Source of the DNA: Combretum micranthum
Lineage: Eukaryota > Streptophyta > Magnoliopsida > Myrtales > Combretaceae
Reading direction: 5' to 3'
DNA: 64,000 nucleotides
Assembly: GCA_024138025.1 (NCBI GenBank)
Contig: JAMXBD010000713.1
Span: 620,001 to 684,000 of the forward strand
The notes below the pieces were generated by a model. That model searched no databases and was not told the DNA's origin. It was given only the letters and a program-made list of their open reading frames with translations. Positions 47,092 through 59,252 of this stretch are shown here, piece after piece. The first letter of the stretch is position 1. Each line of letters starts with the position of its first letter. Position numbers and translations under genes: made by a program.

Positions 47092-47283
47092 CTCAACTTG
47101 TCTAAAACTAAAATTATTTTCATATATTTTTGTAATTTTTTTAAAAAAGTCAATATTAATTTCCTTTTCAGGTCAAGTACATTAGAAGGTTACAATGTTG
47201 TAGATAAGTTTATTTTATGTTACAACGTTTCGAAAAGTTCCAAAAAGATCACAATATTTAGAAAAGTATCTTTTAAGATTTAA

Positions 47284-48410
47284 TTAAGTATTTCTTCTAT
47301 TGATAGATATCAATGTGTCTTCAAAAGGAGGATTTCTTGAGTTTTAATTAAATGTTTTTCCTGTTGATATATGCTGACATTAATTGACCCACTTCTCTAA
47401 ACATTGTAATATAAAATGAACTTACTCCCAAATGTCGTAACCTAAAATGAATTTACTCATTAAACATTGTGACCTTCTTTGAATTTTTCGAAAGTTATGA
47501 CCTAAAATTAACTTATCCCCACACGTTGTGACTTCTGGTATAATTTACCTTTTCCTTTTTCCCAAAATTTTTTATTATTCTCGTTTTTTCAGTTTATGTA
47601 TCATTTTTTAAGTTTTTGTTTAAGTTATTTAGAGATAATGAATCTAACAAAAAGAGAGAATAATCAAACTAATTGATAATTACTCAAATAATGGACCATT
47701 ATAAAAAAAAAAGGTATATTGTGGATGCGGCTTTTGAATGAAATGGTTATATGAGTTCTATACCTTGCAGGTGGGATGACTTGGAGAGAATAATAGAAAG
47801 AAGAACAAGTAGTGACAGTGTTACAAATGTAGAAGTAACAAAGAATGGAGTTAACAAACATCATGGTTTAATCTTATAATTCTTAAGCGATAGAGCCTTA
47901 TATTTGCCCGAGTTATTAATTTGATCCTTAAGCACATTGTTTACAATGCTAAATAATTATTATAAAATTACCTTTTCTAAATGAACTTTTGAGTATTTAC
48001 AGACACTTAGACTTGATGAAAATCGTCATATCATTTTAGCAATTTACAGATAAAATGAGGTGTCATATCCTAAATGGGGTTTAGAACGCTAATAGTTTTG
48101 CCATGTATAACACCTAAGCGTTATGCCTAAAAAACAAAAAATCCTTAACTAAGTGAGTTTCGAACAAATTTTAGATTAAGAAATCTTTAATTAAGTTTTG
48201 CAAATAACAAAAACTAATTTATCAATAATACTTTAGAAACGTTATAATACAAATCTTAACGCTTAGATAAATAACAAAATAAAATCTAATGTGTCTAGAC
48301 GTTTAGCTCATCCAATCTCACTAATATCCAACCCATAGACCATGTATCCAAAGTATCATGATCAAATCATTTTTCATAACCTGAAAAAGAAGAAATGAGC
48401 TGAAGTATAG
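47284..48410. other. Gene-poor stretch with degenerate local repeats
   Basis: 47390-47540 contains loosely repeated phrases of the type (A/T)TGTGACCT..AAATGAA(C/T)TTACTC, three or four times, as if from an old tandem array. No gene is recognised between here and the next MITE. Confidence 0.4.
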
Positions 48411-48415
48411 TGCAA

Positions 48416-48574
48416 CATTATAGGAAAACTGGGATTTAGAGACGAAAATTTTATCTATAAACGAAATTTTCGTCGCAAAAACTATCATCGCTAATTGTAT
48501 TTATAGAAATATAACTTGTTTTACCATTTTCCATTGCAAAATTTTTGTATCTAAAGGCCAGTTTTCTTATAGTG
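48416..48574. mobile_element. CACTA-type MITE (159 bp)
   Basis: Right end reads, inverted, CACTATAAGAAAACTGG; left end reads CATTATAGGAAAACTGG, so the left CACTA has one C-to-T change. Subterminal GGATTTAGAGACGAAAATTT and the inverted CCTTTAGATACAAAAATTTT match imperfectly. This is the common plant CACTA MITE end pattern. A 3-bp target duplication is not evident (CAA left, AAT right). Confidence 0.7.
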
Positions 48575-50235
48575 AATAGCAATACAAGTACACACATTTA
48601 GATCTTTAATTTAGGTATAGCAAAACAACAGTAAAGCACTCATACTCTGGTAATACATTGTGGGAATCTAGGGTCTTTACTAATAGCAACTGCTTGGGAA
48701 GTTGATATAAATAGCTCAGACACCTATATTCCCTAGAAGAAATTCTAATTAATTAACGTCATCTAGGGGTTATAATCATTACTATCTTTATCTATACTAG
48801 CCTATTGTGAATCAATAGTGTAGTAGAGCCCATTATAGTTAGAGCCGTACAAAAAAATTGATTGAATTGTGAACCAAATGGAACCACACCAACATTTTGA
48901 TTTTTTTTTCAAATGATTTGGTTTGTCGTTTGGTTTGAACCCTGAACTAAATTGTTTTACATCTTTTAAAAAAATCAATTTTTTTCTCTTAATTATTTTA
49001 TTAAAAAATCTAATTATTTTTATATTTTTTATTTATATCTGTATCATTCATGAGAATGAAATTAAAATGGTTATATTATGTTTCAATTCTTGTGATATGC
49101 CTTCGGATAAAATAATTGTTAGATTTTAGTCTCTATTGTTCTAAAATTTTTTTTCCTTTTTTCTTACTAATTAATCTACTTCTACTACTTAGTAATCTAT
49201 TAGTTTATATAATTAATGATGTATTAATTAGAAGTATACAATGAATCAAAACTTGTGCTTTTATTGGGATAACACATTCTTATTTTATCAAGTCTAGTAT
49301 ATTATTATAATTTAGTACGGTTATAATTTCATAATGGATGAAATCTCTCATCTACTATAAGTTTTGCTCAATGTAGTCAAAATCGGACCTGACCGGACGA
49401 TTTGACTCTGTTCGATCAGAACCGGCCTTAAAAGCGGGTCGGTTCCTATAATCAAACCGGTTTTTGGTTGAATCAGCCAAACTCGAACGAGTCGCCCGGT
49501 TCAACCATACCCGGTTGACCTGTACGGGTCATCCGAGTCTAAATGCACTTAAAAAAAATAGATTTTTTGTTTTCTAGTATTTGGCTGGGTCTTCTCTCCC
49601 TTCATTGTTGCTATAGTATACAAATTTCACAAACCCATAGAAGTAGAAGCGGTGTTGATTTCCTTAGAGGTAAGGTTGTTTTCATCACCACCTTGCATGT
49701 AAACTTCCATCTCTATAATCTTTTAGTCATATTGTATTCATGACCATGCATTGTTGATGGTGGTGTTATGGTGAATTCTTCCATTGATTGGACCCTCGTC
49801 ACGGTCGTTTTGCTAAAAAAAAAAGCAGAGCACCCTCACAATTTATGCTCGGTAGTGCGCAAGATACTTGCTATTGAGGTATAATCCATCGTATGTGTAA
49901 CGCCCTAAAATAAAGCATTACAACCCCCATGTGTCCTCTCTTGAAATAGTTAACGCTAAGGCTCTAATATTCACAAATTATCAAATATCACCTGTAAACA
50001 CACACATAGGATATCTCATAGGATACTCAATACAATCTGTATAATTTGGCAACACAAGTAACTTCATAACATTCCTATTTAATCTAGCAAACATCCTAGT
50101 TGGCATATTTATAAGTCAATAATCTAACATAACTACATAAATTGTCTACAAGAAAAAAAAAAAAACTGCATTTACAAATTAGTCTTCCAACAACAAATGA
50201 TCTAATAATTGTTCATAAAACATAATAATAAAAAT

Positions 50236-50335
50236 CTAACTTTCAGCTGGGTAGTCAGGACCACTATTGCCATCTCCCTGATCAAAGATCAGATCATAAC
50301 CCGAAAGATCATATACAATGTCTTCATCACTGTAT
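50236..50335 (-). other. Candidate cryptic terminal exon encoding an acidic peptide
   Basis: On the minus strand CAGCTTATTTTTTTAAATTTCAG ends at 50336 (acceptor core TTTTTTAAATTTCAG). It is followed by a frame reading SDEDIVYDLSGYDLIFD, then QGDGNSGPDYPAES and TAG at 50238-50236. The upstream words TTCTGGGCTTCGCAGCTTA parallel CTGGGCCTTTGGCTCACTG before 34171. The split-codon phase (one base) differs from the other two copies (two bases). Confidence 0.4.
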
Positions 50336-51688
50336 CTGAAATTTAAAAAAATAAGCTGCGAAGCCCAGAACGATAACTCCAATCCTTAAAAGCAAATGCA
50401 ATGTAAATGCAAATGCACACGCAACAGATATATATATATATATATCAAATGTATTAAGTCAAATGCAAGCAATTAGTTTGTCATCTTTTTATATTCTGCA
50501 AATCAACACAGTTCAGAACTATGTATACTTTAGTCCCGAATTCAAAGTAACTCAGACTCCTCTTGAAAAACAACCAACTCTTTGAAAATAAGATAATTAT
50601 ATACATATATGGATGAGTGGGTACTCCCTAAACACCCCGTTTCCCCCTAGTTCTACCAGAATCATATCAAGGCATGAGTCCACTCGAGACAACCTCACAC
50701 CAAGATCATCAGTGCTTCACCAGTATCATTGTCTGCCAGGTCTTTACTAGTCAAGCCAAGTACAACCAAGCAGACAATTATTAAGCCGAATAGAATTAGG
50801 TTTATTATGAAATTCTATTCCTACAACCAGTCAAGCAATACTAAACTTACAAGCAAAAACAACAAGTAGGAATTGGTCGTACCTTTTCAATCTCAGGAAT
50901 ACTAATCCAAATTCACCAAACCCAACATCAACAACAACAACACTAACACGAATCTCTATAACTCCTCGATCAATACCAACAATCAAACACTAAAATCTCC
51001 AATTATCCTGTCAACATCATATATACATAAACATATATAAAAAGATGGTAAAATGAACATACCCTAATATATCATAATCTCCTAAAACTCTAACCTGATA
51101 ATGAATCTCCAAAAATTTGCACCGTCTTCTTCGATCACAACCCACAACAAGTCCACAATACCGATAATTCACCAAAATCCTAATATTACATGAGAACAAG
51201 AATATATAAAGATCATCTAACTATATATTGTTTAAATCCATCAACGAAAAGACGAAACTTATTGATTTGGATCACCAAAACCCGACTCACACCCACAAAT
51301 TTGAATTCCAACCAAAGCTAGGGTTTTCTTCATACAAACAACCACAAAGTCCTTAGAACTTGCATGAAATTCACATAAAACTTGTATGAGAACATTATAC
51401 TTGCTTGTTTAAATCACAAAACTCACTCCTTATCCAACCGAGATAGATTAAACTCGAGATCTTAATCCTTCCCACGTTTTTCCTTCAAGAACACAACAAA
51501 ACCCTAAGAAATCATGCATAAATCCATAGAAATCGTGTTGTAGATGGATTAGGATCACTCACCTTTGATCAAACTCACCTTAGGATGAGGATTGCACACT
51601 AGAACGCATAGAATAACAAACTTCTCTCTCTCACGAAGGAACAAGGATGAAAAAAACTTTTGTTGAAAAACCCTCAGATGAACGCGTC

Positions 51689-51696
51689 TATTTATA
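51689..51696 (-). promoter_or_regulatory. TATA box of the solo LTR
   Basis: Minus-strand TCTATAAATAGACGCG contains a textbook TATAAATA, with an AGAGAGAGAAG leader about 70 bases downstream. It suggests the LTR promoter faces left, in the same direction as the acidic frame. Confidence 0.55.
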
Positions 51697-53713
51697 GAAT
51701 TTGCACATACCCTGGCAAATTTAATTCCTACGCCGGCGGTGTAGAATCCCCAGGAGGTGGCATTCGTCGTGCAACAAAATCCTTCACGTCGTTCCGAACA
51801 TCAAACGCTGGCAAAACCTAACTCAATGCTGGTGGTGTTCGACTTTGGCGTTAAACAATAACGCTTCTTTTCCAACTTCAACACCGGCAAAAAACACACA
51901 CACACACACACACACTCATCGGCGTTCACTCCGACGTTAAAGAATTTGATACTGTACATAACCTATGCTGCCTCTATGCCGGTGGCGTTCCCTTTCCAGA
52001 TGCCGGTATTGCATTTGTCAAAAATTGCAGACATTCCAAAATTTCACAATTCTTTCCCAAAACAAGATTAACCAAATTTAACTTGTTTGGTGGCTTTGAT
52101 ATAAGCTATATATATATATATATATATATATATCATGACCCATTTATCTTCATTTTATCTTATTTTTCTATGTGCTACAGTATGTTTGAAGATGGGTCTA
52201 ATACTTTCATCAAGAAGGTTAGGAGTAGCTGTTTCATCCATTTTCTCAGCCGGACCTCTTGCTTTTTAATTTTTGTTACACGTAGTGAGTCTCACAACAA
52301 AGGATGAGGGAGGGTTTTTTTGTTGGTTGGAAAGAAAAGCATGTTGGAGTTTGATTAATTAATAAAGATAGTCCCTCTTATGATTGACTGATGTTTGTTA
52401 GTAAGGTTCACAAATGTAGATATTTTCCATGTCTGTAAAAATAACTCCATCTGATTTTTTTACATTAATATTTTAAAAGCGACAGCTTAAGTAATTATTA
52501 ATGTGATACCTACTTTATTGTTTTAGGAATTATACTTCCACAGATGCTCACAGTTTTTCGTGACTTGTTTTTTAAATGTCTAATTGCAAATATAGTTTTG
52601 ATTTGTTCGATACCTTTACTCGACTAACTAACAAGTAGCCAAACCGATTAGTCTAAAATGAGTATATATATTCAATACATCAGACAAATTAAAAAACTAA
52701 TTTGGTTACTTCTAAATAAATTTACTCATTTGATGTTTATATTTTTTAGCCCTTCTATGTGTTCCAAACCTTTTCATTAAAAAAAAAAAAAAAAGGTTAG
52801 AGGCCATGTGTCTTTAATTGAAAGATAAATAAAAATTAGGAGTTCTTGCTCTCTTTCAAAAGTTTAAAGTAATATTTTATTATCATTTTTATTAGGTATA
52901 AAAAATGTCATTCAAATTTAAACATATATTTTTTAAGATCCTAAGATTCAAAGCAATCAATTTCAAATACATATAAAGAAAACCTAAACACAACAAAAAC
53001 AAAAATAAAGGATTATTTTATAAGTTACTTTATTAATTAAAAGGAAAGGATTTTGAAAATAAAATGATTTTTTTTTTTCACTTTTTAATATACATACACT
53101 ATTCAGTATTTGAAAGTTTGTTACATATTATATTTAAATCTTTAACTAGTAGTTTGAGAGGACAACATGTACACAGAGGGAATGATTGATTTTTAATTAT
53201 TAAAGTGAAAAAAATAAACAATATATGCAATGATTAAAATAAAGGGTTGGACGTTTGGAATAATTAACATGTGGGATTGAGACTATATAGGTGGTTTAAA
53301 CTAATGAAATAAATTAATTATATATTTAGTTACATAATTTACTTTTATTTGTCTTTCATAATTAGAATATAACTCATACCTTTATTTTTTACTGATCCCG
53401 ATTCGACCCCTGACCTCCTGGTATATCCGGATCAAATTCCGATCCGGTTCTAACAACATTGGTTTTGCTTATATTTGTATTAGTGATATGAAATATGTAA
53501 CTGAAGTGTTTCGATGGAATGTATTTTACTTTTGAAAATAAAAACAGTTCTAACCGCAAACTGAACTATACCAAACCTCTTCTTTTTTTTTTTATTCAAA
53601 AAAATTACAAATAGAATCACATAATTAAATTCGAATTTAAAAGAAGAACCAAGCCATAACTGTTTGAGGGGTGAACCGAATCGAACTTTATCATGCACAC
53701 CCCTAATTATATT

Positions 53714-55640
53714 AGACCACATATTACAATTTCTTTCTTATATGAATAAACGTTGCCTTGAATTTGCCCTATCAGCTACCTACCGAGCTACCACCAGTAG
53801 CTTAAGTGCATAACTACTGTGTTGATATCACCACACAAAGTTGTCACTCTCCAAACTGGATTAAATGACACAAGCACACTCAAGAAACACCCAAGTCACT
53901 ATGTACCTAAACTAAAGTAAGTATTCCACAACAAATAAACGATAGGTAAACGAGAGAATAATAATCTTTATAAAAAAATTTTCTCAAATAAGATTTAAAT
54001 TAACAATTCATTCATTCATTCACAATAAATTAATTATTGGTCAAATTGAAGTTATATATTTTTTACCTATTCTATTGAGGCTTTATTTAATTCCTTTTTA
54101 AATATTAGTCCATAAATATAATTTAAAGTTCAAAAGTAAATTTAGATATTAAATTACCTATCATTCATTTAAGGTCATTTTAATCTTAGTTTAACCACTA
54201 AACCTCCCATACAGCGATTATATCTTACAAGTGATATTTTTAGTAATATAACTATTATTAAACGAACAGACCTTTATTAAGTAAACCAATAAATGTATTT
54301 CCAAAATCACAAAAACTTCTAGTTTAAATATTGACACATTAAACTACCATTCCCATGAATTTCATCAAAAAATTAATTCATGTTATAATTTATTTAGATT
54401 TTGCATCTCAATGATTTCCATGATTTGCAGCCAATATTCATAACAATAATCATTAATCATTCATCATTTGTTTATCAAATTATCAATCCACAAGTGAAAT
54501 ATATCATCACAACATTCAATCCTACATCCTAATCATTAGATCACATAATCACCATAAGAATATAGATTAGAATACTTACCTAAAAGGAAGAACACAATAA
54601 GCACATATACAACTACTACTATGCAGATGGCTTTGTAGCTTAGCGGCGTCTCTCCTAGTTTTTCATATGAGAGGTACCAAAATCCCCCTATCTCGTTAAA
54701 TTGGCTTTAAAAAAAAATGCTACTACAAAATGTCAAGCTTGTTGCAAAAGCTTCTTCCTCTTCTCTAAATCCTCCTTAACCTTAATTGTTCCTAAAATTA
54801 ATCACTGCATTAGTATTATAGATTCAAATATTATAATTTCAGGATGTGATTATTACCTTTTTCTCCTTTAAAGCTGTTTGTTGAAGAAGCTTAAATAATA
54901 TCTAATTGAAAGAGAGAGGGCTTATCTTCTTAAGGATGTTTTAGAGTGTTTAGAGAGGATTGGATTCCCTAAGAAATTATAAGAGGTAAGAATGGGAGGA
55001 GAGAGAAAAATGTAGCTTTATCAATGAGCGTGTAGAAGTCCTATATGTATATGATACATTTACACAAAAAGGACTAATATGCCCTTATAGCCCTTCCTTA
55101 AGCATTATGTAGTTATGTATTTTATTTATTTAATACCCTTACTTTTATTTATTTAATTATTCATGTAAATTAATTAGTTTTGATTTTTGTTATTTTATCA
55201 TTCTAAATAATTTCTCATCATTTTTAATTGAATTATTATTATTATTATTATTATTATTAATATAATAATCTTGAATTAAATTTTTGGGATAATTCATGAA
55301 GAAAGTTAATTTCATGCTTATGCTATCCCTCTTTTTGTGTGCAAGAGCCTTACTTAGAGAGGTTAGAGGCGGATAAATTAGTCCAACAATCATTATTTCA
55401 AAAACATAAGTAAAATCTTTCTAAAATATCCCTATATATGAACCAAACTTACTAGCCTTGTTACATAGCCAATAATCATGCCTAATATTTAATAGGTTCA
55501 TATGGGTAATAACAAGTCGTTGCTTGATCTGTGTAACAGGGTTCAAATATTTTGCACATTGATTACACGCTATAAATAGCTTGGTTACTACTTGGTGCAT
55601 GTGCACCATATGATGGCCACATTGCTGCGAAGTGTGATTT
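53714..55640 (-). mobile_element. Probable degraded long LTR-like repeat, minus strand
   Basis: Read on the minus strand, 55170-54890 has a short-leader layout like the other solo LTRs: a low-complexity TA-rich U3, a CT-rich leader (CCCTCTCTCTTTC near 54915), and later a TTTTAG|GTAAGTATTC donor-like site at about 54584. No terminal TG/CA pair with a target duplication could be fixed, and no acidic exon is seen, so this is a likeness of layout only. An ATT trinucleotide repeat lies at 55234-55258. Confidence 0.35.
54621..54717 (+). mobile_element. Candidate tRNA-derived SINE
   Basis: TAGCTTAGCGG at 54636-54646 is a good A-box match. GGTACCAAAATCC at 54673-54685 looks like a B box (GGTTCAAATCC) with an insertion. 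Then CCCCC, a short body and an A run at 54709-54717 follow. Length and layout fit a truncated plant SINE. Target duplications are unclear (ACTACTA words occur on both sides). Confidence 0.45.
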
Positions 55641-57500
55641 CAAAGCTAAAGATTTACCTTCTTTCTTTTAGATGAATCATTATATATATTTATACTTAGT
55701 GTGGAAGTCTATGGCACTGCTACGATTGTGTGTGTCTCCGTTTGTGCTTGTTTGAGTGATCTTACTTCTAAGGCTTGTTTGAACTTCAAGTTAGGGTTAC
55801 ATAGGTTTTTGCATATCTATTAACCATAAATGTAATAAAGATAAAAGATGAAATAGAAAAGGAAATTGAAGAACACCTTTTCCAACCAAAAGCAAATATA
55901 TTTGATAGCCTGGTGCGCTATAAAAACATATAAATTTAACCCTACAAAATGCACCAAATGATGTAGCGGTTCATAACAAGTTTTAATAAAGTCAAATTAG
56001 TATCTTTTTTTTTTTAATGTATTATATGTCCCATTTGAAAAAAAAAAAAAAATGACTTGCCAAATCAACTTATTGGCAAGACCGAAACACCAAGTTTGTT
56101 TAGATTTGGATGTTGACCATCCAAGCAACTTTAGAAACCTTTTATTTTATTTTTCTTTTTTTTTTTTCCTTTCTTTCCTTTTTTTCCATTTTTTTCCCTC
56201 AATTGGATTTTAACTCATAATAAACTTCATATATTTTTGTTGCGCTGTTGTGACATTTACTTCCATGGACCATGACTGGAACAAGTTTTTGCCTTGTTTC
56301 TCTTGCTAACTGACATGTCATTAAGTCAACTCTTACTCTTTTCAGATTTGAATCCTTTCCTTACTACTTTCGTTCTTTCTTATGAGATTTGCAGTGGAAG
56401 CATGCAGCCAAAAATATTATTCGAACTTATCATATCTTCTCTGAGTCTTCTTCTATTGACTAATTCTTTGAGCACTCTCATTTTAAATTCATATCTTAAC
56501 TCAACAATTTTCTTCAACACTATTCCAAACTAAACTTGCTTCCCAAATCCCAATCCATCTCAATAACAAATGGCAAACTTCCTTAAACCAGCCACGATAC
56601 TCGCTTCTCATAGCCACCATAACCACTCGCTAATATCAAATATCACTGCCATGAGCTCATTTTGTCATCATCACCAGCCACTATGTCAATTACAGATACA
56701 TAACAATCTATGAAGAGAAAAATTAACCAAATGGATATCTGTTCCCCATTAAAAGATATAATACATGAATTAGTAGACTAAAGGATATGATATTGCATCC
56801 CCACACATCAATATGACCATATTCTTGACATCTAACTTGGTAAAAATAATGATGGACAACTTGGCTTCTTTCCATTACTTCTAATTGGAGAGCAAGAATA
56901 AGCAATAATGGCAAGAGAAAAGCATAGCAAATAAAAATAAGATTCCAACTCCATTTATCCCCTTTCCAATAACCACCACCATTTGACTTTTAGGCTGTAA
57001 CCGTTAGAATTTATGGCACGATATGTAATTTTTATTAAGAAGAGTTATGACTTTTAATTTAAATAATATGATTTTTTGTAATGAGATATCGTGATGAGAA
57101 GCATCCATTAATGGTTTGTGAAAAGATATCATCATCTCTCTACTTTTTAAATATATAAGTGAAAACTAAAGGAAAGATATATTTTTTTTTACAATTACTT
57201 CATCACAAAATAAAAGTTCAAGAGAGAGAAATTATACGCTCTTAGAGAAATAATGACGGATTGGAGGGATTAAGTATACCAAAAAAAATAAAGTGTTTTT
57301 GTTCTCAAAATTCAAGGTAATGGCTATGGATAAAGATATGCATGGTTCAAAGATCTTAAAATTGATTTGATGATATAATTATATCTCATGGATTATGAAA
57401 TTAATTTGCATGTAGTATCAAGCATGGTTTAAAAACATATGATTTTCTAATTAATTTAATTAAATACAGGTGAACTTTTTGTAGTATGTTGTATTGGGCT
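55641..57500. other. AT-rich stretch, nothing recognised
   Basis: Several short ORFs (56294-56533 plus, 56914-56723 minus) have no motif I can name. Poly-A runs at 56039-56053 and T-rich tracts at 56150-56200 are present. A minus-strand tail reading NRYPFG recalls wall-associated kinase domains but stands alone and is not accepted. Confidence 0.4.
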
Positions 57501-57502
57501 TG

Positions 57503-57711
57503 TTTAGATTGTTGTTTTGACGTCATTTTGTTTTTTTTTTTTTTTTTTTAAACTGAACTGATACAAATATGATACCGATGAAAGACCAATAATTTTACTC
57601 ATAAACTAACCAAACTGAACCGATACTGAATTGACATCGATACTGTGTTGATACGGAACTAAAATTGAACTCATATCGATTGATATAGATAAAAAAATAA
57701 CAATCCAATTA
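57503..57711. mobile_element. MITE-like foldback fragment
   Basis: Left end TTTAGATTGTTGTTTT and right end, inverted, ATTGGATTGTTATTTT match at most positions. The interior repeats GATACCGATGA/CATCGATACTG-like words and holds a 20-base T run. No target duplication is clear. Confidence 0.4.
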
Positions 57712-57908
57712 AAGAAACTACCCAATGCCAAGTGACAGACGATGTAATAATGAGTGAATAACGGTTATGACACAATAAAAGTGAAGCAAACTGTAGAATG
57801 ATTTACATCACGGTTTATAAATAACATTGTTTTCGTCCTTTCGTGCTGGCATTAACCACGAACAATATAATAATCTCCGATCTTTGACCAGCTTTAACCA
57901 CGGACAAC

Positions 57909-58139
57909 ATGGATCTGTTTGGATTGTCTGTTTTTCATCTGTATCTGTATCTTTTTTAAAATGATATGTGTAAATATATCCGATTTGCATCCAAATTTTA
58001 TCTATATTTATTCTATTTGATCTTTTGATGAGAACTGTCAACTTTTTTTTATCTATATCTATTTTTTGATAAATAATTTGTTAGCAAAAAGTTTGAAAAA
58101 ATGTCTGTATCTGCTGGAAAAAAGCCAAAACAAACATCT
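57909..58139. mobile_element. MITE-like foldback element
   Basis: Left arm TGTTTGGATTGTCTGTTTTT followed by CATCTGTATCT; right arm, inverted, TGTTTGTTTTGGCTTTTTTC followed by CAGCAGATACA. TATCTATATT/ATCTATATCTATT words lie between. It appears related to 44688-45060. No coding capacity. Confidence 0.4.
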
Positions 58140-59252
58140 TCGGCAACCATGAAATCGCTTCATTCAGACGTGGAACTTTATCAATTGAACGGAGGAAGCT
58201 TCTACGGTTACATAAGACTGTCTAGTTAATATTTAATTGTTAAAATAAATATAATAATTAAAATATTAACTATTTTAATGGCTCAATCATGATTGAATAT
58301 GACGTGAACCATTGGATATTGATGAGATCGGTCCGTTAAAATTAATAACCGGATCATAATGCATATACTTTTGCATCTTTTCATAAAAAGGAAAAAAAAC
58401 AAAAAAACTAAAGAAAGAAAGAAGGAAAGAAAGAATAATGGTGGAAAGGCTTGGCCATTATATATATTGAAATAACATGTATTAAGATGTTTGATTCATT
58501 AAGTGGAATATTGGATGTGAAACACTGAAACGTTACTAATTTCATTTCTTTTATGCCCAATGAGCTGAACGGAGAATCAAATCTTAGAATCGTCTCAACC
58601 TAGCCGACACAAATGTTATTTCACGAAATGAATATGTACGTCTTCTCCAGCCAAGAATGTTTCGGCAGGCAAATAACAGTTAAATTATTTATACATTCTT
58701 TGTGGCCAAACCAGCGTAGTTATTTTATCAAATGAAGTAATAATCGTTGTTTAAGATATATGTATATATATATATATATATATGCAATTGTATATAAGAT
58801 GAAGGAAATCTTAATTTCCGTTGTGTTTGAATTTAGAAAATGTAAAAGTTAAAGTTTTGGTATAAAATTTATATAACGAATAATTTGTTAGTTATCACAA
58901 ATCATTAAATTTATAAATTTCATTATATTTGTTTAAATGTTTTTATCCATGAATTTATTTGAAAATGACATAATAGAATAGATTTAGGTAGATGAAAAAT
59001 TCATTATTATTAGACATTATAAATCATCCAAAGATGATTTTCTTCTTATAATACATAATGCAAGTGTTCATGATAAGTATGTTTTATTTGTATATCCAAA
59101 GATAGCAATTATATCAAATTGTATATGTATACTTGTTATTATGATTTATGCATATATATTTTAGTATTATCCAATAATAAATTTTAATATATAATTGTGT
59201 TATGCCATGAGATATTTGAATATGAATTAGTATGATTATTGAAAGTATTAAT
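58140..59252. other. AT-rich stretch before the solo LTR
   Basis: No gene seen. AT microsatellite at 58766-58785 and a purine-rich GAAAGAAAGAAGGAAAGAAAG tract near 58411-58434. The last bases, TTAAT at 59248-59252, are the target duplication of the LTR that follows. Confidence 0.5.

Larger units (their letters stand above)
49896..52179 (-). mobile_element. Solo LTR (2,284 bp) with perfect 5-bp target duplication
   Basis: On plus it runs from TGTAACGCCC at 49896 to GTGCTACA at 52179. Flanks are GTATG at 49891-49895 and at 52180-52184. The minus strand is taken as sense. There a TATAAATA box lies at 51696-51689, a CTAAG|GTGAGT donor at about 51583, and a terminal acidic frame at 50335-50236, and the LTR then ends GGGCGTTACA. 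A CGCCGGCG-type cluster lies at 51715-52010, upstream of the TATA box on this strand. CA microsatellite at 51894-51914 and AT repeat at 52109-52133. No internal domain of the parent element remains. Confidence 0.88.
49369..53461. mobile_element. Inner hAT-type element with perfect 8-bp target duplication, split by solo LTR
   Basis: Left end CAATGTAGTCAAAATCGGAC at 49369; right end, inverted, CAATGTTGTTAGAACCGGAT at 53461. The flanking octamer GTTTTGCT is identical at 49361-49368 and 53462-53469. Without the nested LTR and its 5-bp duplication the element is about 1.8 kb. Both ends are rich in CCGG/CGGTT words. Interior AT-rich sequence (52200-53390) and ORFs 49543-49743 and 52083-52307 show no transposase, so it is non-autonomous. 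Confidence 0.85.
48840..53705. mobile_element. Outer hAT-type element, split by two nested insertions
   Basis: Left end TAGAGCCGTACAAAAAAATT at 48840; right end, inverted, TAGGGGTGTGCATGATAAAG at 53705, resembling the TAGGGGTG(T)GCA end of plant hAT elements. Flanks ATTATAGT (48832-48839) and ATTATATT (53706-53713) match at 7 of 8. Own sequence is only about 765 bp (48840-49368 and 53470-53705) with no transposase. Subterminal words (GAACC, GGTTTGAACC left; GGTTCACC, GGTTCTTC right when inverted) are also shared. Confidence 0.75.

Noticed and set aside
56723..56914. Minus-strand ORF ending NRYPFG, recalling wall-associated kinase domains
   Set aside because: Only four residues match and no cysteine framework or kinase follows.
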